Shown here piece by piece: positions 8,153 through 13,890 of a stretch of DNA of 20,521 bases. Numbering within the stretch: position 1 is the first letter of the stretch; each line of letters opens with the position of its first letter. Under the pieces are notes generated by a model. The model saw only the letters and a list, made by a program, of their open reading frames with translations, was not told the origin of the DNA and searched no databases. Origin of the DNA: M3007 sp964481485. Lineage in GTDB: Bacteria; Bacteroidota; Bacteroidia; Chitinophagales; Saprospiraceae. The position numbers and the translations under genes were made by a program. Location of the stretch: assembly GCA_964481485.1 (NCBI GenBank), contig CAYZVM010000102.1, positions 1 to 20,521 on the forward strand, read 5' to 3'.

Positions 8153-9476
8153 TTTTTCCCGCATCCGGATCTTCAAATGGCGTGGCGAGACATTCGAGCA
8201 AATCTTCCGCCGTGTAATGCAACGAAGCATCCACATATCCGAAGCCGAGGTATCGGCCTTCCTGCACCCCCACGACGGCCAGTTCGCCCTCCGTGCGGCC
8301 TTTTTCAATGATAAAAAAACTGCCCGAAAGGCGGCGGTTCAGTTGTTCGAGTGCCAATTCCACCCGTTCGTTGTAAGCCTCCGGCGATTCCGCACCAATG
8401 CAAGCGCCCCGGCATTTTTTGATGGAATAATGAAAACAGGCGTGGGCGGAAGCATCGAGATTGCTGAGCCGGTAGCACAGTTCGTGTTGGCGCACAATAC
8501 TTTGCAGATGCACCCGGGCGCTGTCCACCTTCGGGTAGTCGGCCACGAGTTCGAGTTTTTTGGTGTTGCGAACCGTGCGTTTGCCCACAGCGAGGCATCG
8601 GTATCCGTTCTGGTCGGTGTAGGTGAAGATGCAGCCGGAGTATGCGCGGATGCGCAGGGCGCGGTTGACACGCGGGAGCAGGCGTTTGATTTCGGCGCTC
8701 TCGAGCAGTAGCGCCACGAGTTCGCTGCCCGTGATTTCATAACTGATGTCGGCCACGCCAGTGCGCAGTTTTTCGCCTTTGGGGCTCAGGTCGGCAAAAT
8801 GCTCGAACAGCCTTTTTTGGATATTCAGGCTTTTGCCGACATAAATCACGTCGCCGCGCTCGTCGTGGAGGTAATACACGCCGCAGGTTTCAGGCAGCGC
8901 GTGGAGGCGTTCGAGGGTGATATTTTGGGGGAGTTTGGTCTCGCGGATGCCGCGGTTGACGAGCGATTTGATGGTGCCGCCCGACTGTTGGGCGAGTATC
9001 ATTTCAAAAATCTTGACCGTCGCCAGCGTGTCGTCCAGCGCGCGGTGGCTGCGCTCGGCTTCTATGTTGAAATGGCGTTTCAGGTTGCTGAGGCTGTAAC
9101 TCGGCAATCCGGGAAATACCTTCCGCGACAGCCGCATGGTGCAAAGTTGTTTTCGGGAAAAAGGGAAACCCAACCGCGCAAACTCCTCGCGCACAAAGGA
9201 ATAGTCGAAAGAAACATTGTGCGCCACAAACACCGCCCCTTCCGTCATCTGCACGATTTGTTTGGCAACTTCAAAAAACTTCGGTGCTTGTGCCACCATT
9301 TCGTCCGTGATGCCGGTGATTTGCGTGATATTCCACGGGATGCTCCGCTCGGGATTTATCAGCGTCGAAAACGTGTCCGTCACCTTTTCCCCGTCGTGCA
9401 GCACGATGGCGATTTCGGTGATGCGCTCGTACCGCGCTACACCTCCGGTGGTTTCTACGTCTATGATGGCGTACAC
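8100..9476 (-). CDS. DnaQ-like 3'-5' exonuclease fused to a GIY-YIG (UvrC/Cho-type) nuclease domain
   Basis: 458 residues from GTG 9476, giving the natural N-terminus (V/M)YAIIDVETTGG. An upstream GTG at 9539 adds 21 unlikely residues and lies before the predicted transcript start. Residues 1-165 form a DEDDh exonuclease: D6 and E8 (DVETT), D91 (HNVSFDYSF) and H144/D149 (HRALDD). Residues about 190-290 form a GIY-YIG nuclease: GVYY at 199-202, VIYVGKS at 210-216, then LFEHF, with the conserved Glu and Asn in ESAEIKRLLPRVN. The C-terminal about 170 residues resemble the region after GIY-YIG in UvrC/Cho-type proteins, with several Cys/His (ACFHYSIKKCRGACIG). The fusion is known from Bacteroidota and Actinobacteria and is usually annotated as an exonuclease or Pol III epsilon-like. 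A role in DNA repair is likely but unproven. It overlaps the oxygenase gene tail to tail. Confidence 0.9.
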   Translation of the reverse strand: MYAIIDVETTGGVARYERITEIAIVLHDGEKVTDTFSTLINPERSIPWNITQITGITDEMVAQAPKFFEVAKQIVQMTEGAVFVAHNVSFDYSFVREEFARLGFPFSRKQLCTMRLSRKVFPGLPSYSLSNLKRHFNIEAERSHRALDDTLATVKIFEMILAQQSGGTIKSLVNRGIRETKLPQNITLERLHALPETCGVYYLHDERGDVIYVGKSLNIQKRLFEHFADLSPKGEKLRTGVADISYEITGSELVALLLESAEIKRLLPRVNRALRIRAYSGCIFTYTDQNGYRCLAVGKRTVRNTKKLELVADYPKVDSARVHLQSIVRQHELCYRLSNLDASAHACFHYSIKKCRGACIGAESPEAYNERVELALEQLNRRLSGSFFIIEKGRTEGELAVVGVQEGRYLGFGYVDASLHYTAEDLLECLATPFEDPDAGKIIRGCLDGRKGAKVVAF

Positions 9477-9498
9477 GATGTGAGAGGGTGAGAGACGA

Positions 9499-9525
9499 TT
9501 GGTGACGCGAGAGTTTTTACTTTTG
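9499..9525 (+). promoter_or_regulatory. Promoter for the NamZ-like gene
   Basis: TTG at 9499-9501, a 16-nt spacer, then TACTTTTG (exact TAnnTTTG) at 9518-9525. Predicted transcription from about 9532 leaves a 15-nt leader to the TTG start codon at 9547. Confidence 0.55.
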
Positions 9526-9533
9526 CAAACGTA
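9526..9533 (-). promoter_or_regulatory. TAnnTTTG box for the exonuclease/GIY-YIG gene
   Basis: On the minus strand this reads TACGTTTG, an exact match. It gives a transcript start near 9519 and a leader of about 43 nt to GTG 9476, which supports that start over GTG 9539. No clear TTG lies 17-23 nt upstream. It directly abuts the plus-strand box at 9518-9525. Confidence 0.5.
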
Positions 9534-9546
9534 AAACACTATTTGT

Positions 9547-10758
9547 TTGGAAAATAAAAAAATATTGGGTTTTTGTAAAATTATTTTTCTGGCAAACCTT
9601 CTGTTTGCCAGTCAAGCGCTTTTTTCCCAAACAATTTTTTTGGAAATGAACCGCGTCACCGTCGGTGCCGAGCGCATGGATGCTTGGCTGCCGCTCATCC
9701 GGGGCAAACAGGTGGGTGTGGTGGTCAATCATTCTTCGCTGGTGGGCAACACACATTTGGTGGATACGCTCTGCCGATTGGGTGAATGCGTCGCCCGCAT
9801 TTATTCGCCAGAACACGGTTTTCGGGGCAAGGCTCCGGACGGCGAATTGATTCAAGACGGCATGGACAATGCCTCTGGCGCGCCCATTATTTCGCTGTAT
9901 GGGAAAAAGAAAAAACCTTCACTAGACGACTTTGACGGCGTGGACGTGGTGGTGTTTGACATTCAAGACGTTGGCACGCGGTTTTACACCTACATCAGTA
10001 CGCTGTATTATTTGCTGGAAGCCTGCGCCGAGCAGGGGAAGCCGGTCATCGTACTCGACCGACCCAATCCCAACAGCCATTATGTGGACGGGCCGGTGCT
10101 GGATATGCGGCTCTCGTCGTTTGTGGGCATCATGCCGCTGCCGATTGTGCACGGCTGCACGGTGGGCGAACTGGCGCGGCTGTTCGCGGGCGAATACTGG
10201 ATAAACCAGCCCCAAAAACTTGATTTGAAAGTCATTCCCTGCAAAAACTACACGCACCAGACACCATACAGTTTGCCGCTGCGCCCTTCGCCAAACTTGC
10301 CGAACGACCTCGCGGTGCTGTTGTACCCGTCGCTTTGCCTGTTCGAGGGGACGACCGCCAGTGTGGGGCGCGGCACGGATTGGCCATTCCAAGTGGTGGG
10401 CCACCCGGAGTTTGTGAGCGATTCGTTTTGGTTTGTTCCCCGTCCGAATGAAGCCTCGCGCTACCCGCCGCAAGAAGGCTGGATTTGCAGAGGATGGGAT
10501 TTCAGAAATGTCTCTCTGGATAGTTTGCGGGCGCAAAAACAATTGAACCTGAGTTGGTTGCTCGATTTTTACCGGCAGATTCCGAACAAGATGACGTTCT
10601 TTCGGACCGACGGTTATTTTGAATTGTTGGCTGGCACATCCTCACTCCGCAGACAAATGGAAGAAGGAAAAACGGAGGCCGAAATCCGGGCAACTTGGCA
10701 GGCAGATTTGGAGGCGTTTAAGGAAATTCGGAGGAAATATTTGTTGTATGCGGATTGA
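9547..10758 (+). CDS. namZ: Exo-beta-N-acetylmuramidase NamZ family (DUF1343) protein
   Basis: 403 residues from TTG 9547. This is the only common start codon in frame after the stop at 9532-9534 that keeps the signal peptide (KIIFLANLLFASQALFSQ); the first ATG, at 9646, would remove it. NamZ removes terminal MurNAc from peptidoglycan fragments, so the protein probably acts in the periplasm or outside the cell in wall turnover or MurNAc salvage. Family blocks seen: GKQVGVVVNHSSLVG (53-67), YSPEHGFRG (86-94), a DDFDGVDVVVFDIQDVGTR block with FYTYISTL (127-153), LDRPNPN (170-176), DGPVLDMR and PIVHGCTVGELARLFAGEYW (about 199-218). Length is normal for the family and intact to the stop. No MurNAc transporter or etherase gene is adjacent. 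Expression is likely from the promoter at 9499-9525. Confidence 0.88.
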   Translation: MENKKILGFCKIIFLANLLFASQALFSQTIFLEMNRVTVGAERMDAWLPLIRGKQVGVVVNHSSLVGNTHLVDTLCRLGECVARIYSPEHGFRGKAPDGELIQDGMDNASGAPIISLYGKKKKPSLDDFDGVDVVVFDIQDVGTRFYTYISTLYYLLEACAEQGKPVIVLDRPNPNSHYVDGPVLDMRLSSFVGIMPLPIVHGCTVGELARLFAGEYWINQPQKLDLKVIPCKNYTHQTPYSLPLRPSPNLPNDLAVLLYPSLCLFEGTTASVGRGTDWPFQVVGHPEFVSDSFWFVPRPNEASRYPPQEGWICRGWDFRNVSLDSLRAQKQLNLSWLLDFYRQIPNKMTFFRTDGYFELLAGTSSLRRQMEEGKTEAEIRATWQADLEAFKEIRRKYLLYAD

Positions 10759-10800
10759 GGAAACTGGCCATATTTCCCCCCGCCCCTTACTCCTCACTGC

Positions 10801-12162
10801 TCACTCCTTTTTTCGCAGCAGCATATAATACCACCCCAATTTGGTCTGCACCGAGTCCACATAATACTTGGAAATCAGATAGTTGGTGCCGCGCAGGGAG
10901 TCAGCGCCCATGCCCTCGATTTGAGCCTGCCAGTTGAAATCCGCCACTTTGGTGCTGTCCAAAATCGTCCGTTCAAAACCCGCCCTCCTCAACAAGGCGC
11001 TGCTGATGTCGGCACCCGAAAGGTTGGCGTTGGAAAAGTTGGCGCTCTGCAAATCGGCGGAAATAAGCGTGGCGCGGCGGAGGTCGGCGCCGGAAAGATT
11101 GGCGCGAATCAAGTTGGCAGATTCGATGATTGCCTTGTTCAACTTTGAGTTGCGCAGCCGGGCTTCGCGCAGATTGGCGCGGGCCAACACGGCTTCGTTC
11201 AGTTCGGCATCGCTCAAATTCGCCCCGCTCAAATCGGCTTCGTCGAGCAGTGCGCCGTCCAGATTGGCTGCTGTCAGGTTGATGCCGCCGAGGAATTCGC
11301 CGGAAAGCACGGCATTTTTCAAATCAGCGGAAGAGAAATCGGCGGATTTGTAGATGCGGCGGAGGCTGCTTTTGTCTATCTCGCTGCTGACGATGGAGAG
11401 CAGCAAAAAGCCCCGCTCCGGGCTGATTTCGCGCCCGACGAGCGAGTCGCCGCTGAGGTAGCGGTAAGGCCGGAGCGAGTTGCTGAGCGCGATGATGCGA
11501 CCGATGAGTTGTGGCGACAAATCGCGCACGCCCGCCACGCCCAAATCCTCTTTCAACTCCACATCCATGTTGTCTAAAATATTGCTCATCAGAAAGATAA
11601 GCGAACTGCGGCGTTCGGCTTCCTGCAGGTAAGTCTGTTGGTCGAGCCGGGTGTTTTGCTGGTTGAGGAGTTCGTTTTGTTGCGACAGCAGCTTGTTTTG
11701 GTTGTAGAGCAAAATAGCGCCGAGCAGCCCACCAAAACCCACCAGCAACGATTGGAAAACGATGATGACCCAACGACGAAAGTTCATCCACGAATACCAC
11801 GCCGTGAGTTTTCGGAACAGTATGCTGAGATTGCGCTCGGCGAGGTCGTACTCCTTTTCCACCACATTGAAGAGCAGCGCCTGCGCGGTTTTGTTGAGTT
11901 CGCTCAAGTCGGTATCGGCCACGCCAAAAATCCGTTTGAGCAGGCGCACCTTATTTTGTACTACCCAAAATGCAAACACCCCAGTGATGAGTATCAGCCA
12001 GATGAAAACAAAAATCAGGTTTTGAACTTGGCCCTGAAGGCTCTCCAAACCCAGTTGGGAAATCACGCCGCCAAGTATCATTCCGACGACGAGGGCGATA
12101 ATGATGCGCGACAGCACATCAATCCGCTCAGTAGGGGAGTCGTCTGTTTTCTTATTTTTCAT
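10801..12162 (-). CDS. Three-helix membrane protein with coiled linker and pentapeptide-repeat domain
   Basis: 453 residues from ATG 12162. Hydrophobic helices lie at about 17-37, 48-68 and 131-152, with a conserved-looking cytoplasmic or periplasmic segment between (73-128). A Gln/Asn/Leu-rich segment follows (153-183, with QNKLLSQQNELLNQQN), likely a short coiled coil. Residues about 185-270 are helical. Residues about 271-405 are roughly 27 tandem pentapeptide units of the A(D/N)Lxx type (for example SANLIRANLSGADLRRATLI), which should fold into a right-handed four-sided beta-helix. The last about 45 residues are non-repeat. Pentapeptide repeats are often protein-binding scaffolds; some mimic DNA and inhibit gyrase, but those are soluble, so a membrane-tethered scaffold is more likely here. 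It is divergent from the phosphoglucomutase-like gene. Specific function unknown. Confidence 0.87.
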   Translation of the reverse strand: MKNKKTDDSPTERIDVLSRIIIALVVGMILGGVISQLGLESLQGQVQNLIFVFIWLILITGVFAFWVVQNKVRLLKRIFGVADTDLSELNKTAQALLFNVVEKEYDLAERNLSILFRKLTAWYSWMNFRRWVIIVFQSLLVGFGGLLGAILLYNQNKLLSQQNELLNQQNTRLDQQTYLQEAERRSSLIFLMSNILDNMDVELKEDLGVAGVRDLSPQLIGRIIALSNSLRPYRYLSGDSLVGREISPERGFLLLSIVSSEIDKSSLRRIYKSADFSSADLKNAVLSGEFLGGINLTAANLDGALLDEADLSGANLSDAELNEAVLARANLREARLRNSKLNKAIIESANLIRANLSGADLRRATLISADLQSANFSNANLSGADISSALLRRAGFERTILDSTKVADFNWQAQIEGMGADSLRGTNYLISKYYVDSVQTKLGWYYMLLRKKE

Positions 12163-12176
12163 ATCAATTTGCGCAG

Positions 12177-12204
12177 CAAACGTACACTAAAACTCGGTTT
12201 GCAA
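12177..12204 (-). promoter_or_regulatory. Promoter for the pentapeptide-repeat membrane protein
   Basis: On the minus strand: TTG (plus-strand 12202-12204), a 17-nt spacer, then TACGTTTG (plus-strand 12177-12184), an exact TAnnTTTG box 14 nt before the ATG at 12162. Confidence 0.6.
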
Positions 12205-12213
12205 TCTCCAATG

Positions 12214-12243
12214 TTGGATATTGGACATTTGAAAGTAACTTCG
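12214..12243 (+). promoter_or_regulatory. Candidate promoter for the phosphoglucomutase-like gene
   Basis: TTG at 12214-12216, a 19-nt spacer, then TAACTTCG at 12236-12243 (one mismatch from TAnnTTTG), 21 nt before ATG 12265. A second possibility is TTG 12199-12201 with GACATTTG 12224-12231 (22-nt spacer, one mismatch). The promoter regions of the two divergent genes lie side by side within about 100 nt. Confidence 0.42.
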
Positions 12244-12264
12244 CCGCCCAAAATAACGCCACAA

Positions 12265-12951
12265 ATGGCAATTTTTTCAGAGCAAATAAAGGGCTGTATT
12301 TTCAATCTCGACGGTGTTATTGTTGACACGGCAAAGCACCACTACACTGCTTGGCGGCGGCTTGCCAACCAGTTGGGCTTTGATTTTTCGCCTGAACAAC
12401 ACGAAGAGTTGCGCGGCCTGAGCCGCATGGCCAGCCTCGAAAAAATACTCGAATGGGGCGACATGTACATGACCGAGGCAGAAAAACTGCACTGGGCTGA
12501 TGTGAAAAACAACTGGTACGTCGAGCTCATTTCCAATCTAAAACCCGCCGATGTGCTGCCCGGCGTGCTGCTTTTTTTGCGCGAGGTGCGCGAATCAGGG
12601 CTGCGCGTGGCGCTGTCTTCGGCTTCCAGAAGCGCCCGCTCGGTGCTGCACTCCACCCGTCTCGAACCTTTTTTCGATGTCGTCATAGATGGCCACAGCA
12701 CCCGCAAGGCCATACCCGACCCGGAATCTTTTTTGCTGGCAGCACAAGCACTGGGGCTGAGGCCGAGCGAATGTTTGGTGTTTGAGGATGCCGCGCTGGG
12801 CGTGTGGGCAGGTGTGGCGGGCGGATTCACCGTGGTCGGCATCGGGAAGCCGGAGTATTTGCCGAAAGCGCACGTCGTCATTTCGGGTTTTGAAAATCTG
12901 ACGCTCCATCGCTTGCTTGCGCGGCTGCCTTCAGAGGCTCTGGCGCAGTGA
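12265..12951 (+). CDS. Beta-phosphoglucomutase-like HAD protein, probable pseudoenzyme
   Basis: 228 residues. The frame is open for another 627 nt upstream, but that part is antisense to the pentapeptide gene; ATG 12265 gives the normal family N-terminus. Overall layout matches beta-phosphoglucomutase (beta-glucose-1-phosphate to glucose-6-phosphate): motif I FNLDGVIVDT (13-22), cap motif GLSRMASLEKIL, motif II LSSAS, motif III KAIPDPESFLLAA and motif IV VFEDAALGVWAG. Two catalytic positions are changed. The motif I nucleophile Asp is Asn14 (codon AAT at 12304-12306), and the motif III Lys (K145 in the Lactococcus enzyme) is Ile150 (codon ATA at 12712-12714). The general acid/base Asp16 and the motif IV Glu-Asp remain. 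Loss of the nucleophile should abolish phosphoryl transfer, so a regulatory or binding role is possible. A base-calling error could explain one change but hardly both. Confidence 0.87.
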   Translation: MAIFSEQIKGCIFNLDGVIVDTAKHHYTAWRRLANQLGFDFSPEQHEELRGLSRMASLEKILEWGDMYMTEAEKLHWADVKNNWYVELISNLKPADVLPGVLLFLREVRESGLRVALSSASRSARSVLHSTRLEPFFDVVIDGHSTRKAIPDPESFLLAAQALGLRPSECLVFEDAALGVWAGVAGGFTVVGIGKPEYLPKAHVVISGFENLTLHRLLARLPSEALAQ

Positions 12952-12983
12952 ACAATGGAGAGAAATTTCCCTCTTGAGCGCCC

Positions 12984-13016
12984 AGATATTCCATGTTTTT
13001 GAAACATGGAATATCT
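12984..13016. repeat. Hairpin with 15-bp perfect stem downstream of the phosphoglucomutase-like gene
   Basis: Arms AGATATTCCATGTTT (12984-12998) and its exact reverse complement (13002-13016) with a 3-nt loop. No T-run follows directly, so it is not a standard terminator. It may act as a 3'-end stabiliser or be a dispersed repeat. It lies 33 nt after the stop at 12951. Confidence 0.65.
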
Positions 13017-13071
13017 CCATCCAAGCCCTTCATTACCTTTTTTATTTTTCTAAAAATTCAGGACTAAAATC

Positions 13072-13662
13072 ATGAAAGTCAATATTTTGCTTGCGGTGCT
13101 GGTCGTAGCGGTCAGTTATGTCACCTGCAAAAATTTCAAAAAAACGACACCCTCTCCTGCTGCCGAAACCACGCCGACCGTCACCACGCAAGAGTACGGC
13201 GGCCCCGAATGGAATGCATCGCGCGTCATTCAGGGCAACAACCCCGACGGCGCTCCCACTTACCAATCAAAAGAGCCGCCGCGCTTGGTCCATGTGCCGG
13301 TGGATGCCCTGCCCCCCGCCAATGCCAGCCGGAAAGCATACCTCGCCACGGGCTGGTGGCACATGAATATGGCATTCCAGCCCAGCGATACCACTGTACA
13401 CCATAACTACCAGTCGAAGTGGCTGCGATTCCGGGAAGACCAAACTTTCGATATTTTGATAAACAAAAAAGTGGTGGACACCGGAAGATGGGGCTGGGAC
13501 GAGGCAAAAAGCGAGCTATACCTGTCGTGCAAAGACCCTTACGTCAACAACACGTGGCACACCACCGACCGGGGTTTTGTGATGATTTGGAAAGGGAATA
13601 CCGATATCAACGTGACCGGGATACAGGTACGGGTGGTGAGCGGCGCAGCACCGAAGGATTAG
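13072..13662 (+). CDS. Orphan lipoprotein with possible lipocalin-like domain
   Basis: 196 residues; no family recognised with certainty. ATG 13072 opens a short hydrophobic leader ending at Cys19 (AVSYVTCKN), a loose Bacteroidota lipobox, so the mature protein is probably lipid-anchored. Residues 22-90 are Pro/Thr-rich and probably flexible. Residues about 90-192 look like a small beta-barrel: W95 and W96 in ATGWWHMNMAF, KWLRFREDQTFDILI, VDTGRWGWDEAKSELYLSC and RGFVMIWKGNTDINVTGI. The order 'W-x-F-x-x-D-x-T-F ... G-x-W ... L-x-L' resembles lipocalin-like lipoproteins, where a calyx binds a small hydrophobic ligand. This is resemblance only. It stands alone between a hairpin and a repeat cluster and converges on the GH32 gene. 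Confidence 0.75.
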   Translation: MKVNILLAVLVVAVSYVTCKNFKKTTPSPAAETTPTVTTQEYGGPEWNASRVIQGNNPDGAPTYQSKEPPRLVHVPVDALPPANASRKAYLATGWWHMNMAFQPSDTTVHHNYQSKWLRFREDQTFDILINKKVVDTGRWGWDEAKSELYLSCKDPYVNNTWHTTDRGFVMIWKGNTDINVTGIQVRVVSGAAPKD

Positions 13663-13707
13663 GGCAATCGTTTAAGAAACCCATGTTGTGGCTCACCGAA
13701 TCAGAAG

Positions 13708-13817
13708 GATTGCAAAACGGATAAGCCGGATTTTGCGGATTTGAACGGATTATTTTTCTCTCTTTTTTCAACAAACCTGTTTGAATCCGTAAAATCCGTG
13801 CCATCCGTTTTCCAATC
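13708..13817. repeat. Imperfect inverted repeat of the ATCCGT type
   Basis: Left arm 13708-13748 and right arm 13776-13817 pair over about 41 nt with scattered mismatches, around GATTGCAAAACGGAT and ATCCGTTTTCCAATC. The T-rich loop lies at 13749-13775. The unit (A)ATCCGT is repeated within each arm. Similar ATCCGT-rich dispersed intergenic repeats are, as I recall, common in Bacteroidota genomes. It lies between two convergent genes, so it may form a bidirectional terminator-like structure. Confidence 0.65.
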
Positions 13818-13820
13818 ATG

Positions 13821-13836
13821 CTATGTGCGCACATAG
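13821..13836. repeat. Perfect 16-bp palindrome
   Basis: CTATGTGCGCACATAG is its own reverse complement. It lies between the two larger inverted repeats of the intergenic cluster. It could be a protein-binding site or the centre of a dispersed repeat; there is no promoter nearby to favour an operator. Confidence 0.6.
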
Positions 13837-13850
13837 GTCACAACTTGGGT

Positions 13851-13890
13851 TAAGTAGTACGGCGGGTTTGCAAATCCGCCGTACTACTTA
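13851..13890. repeat. 40-bp palindrome overlapping the GH32 stop codon
   Basis: TAAGTAGTACGGCGGGTTTG and the following 20 bases are reverse complements except for one C/T position that would be a G-U pair. There is no loop beyond the central TTTGCAAA. The GH32 stop codon (minus strand, 13888-13890) is inside it, so the GH32 mRNA would end in this hairpin. It lacks a T-run, so it resembles a REP-type element or mRNA stabiliser more than a classic terminator. Confidence 0.7.

Noticed and set aside
8799..9491. Plus-strand open frame of 230 codons
   Set aside because: Antisense to the exonuclease/GIY-YIG gene; no recognisable motif.
9646..10758. ATG 9646 as the start of the NamZ-like gene
   Set aside because: It would remove a clear signal peptide and leave a leader of over 100 nt from the predicted promoter; TTG 9547 fits better.
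11638..12264. Long upstream extension of the phosphoglucomutase-like frame
   Set aside because: It is antisense to the pentapeptide-repeat gene, has no family resemblance, and the normal family N-terminus begins at ATG 12265.
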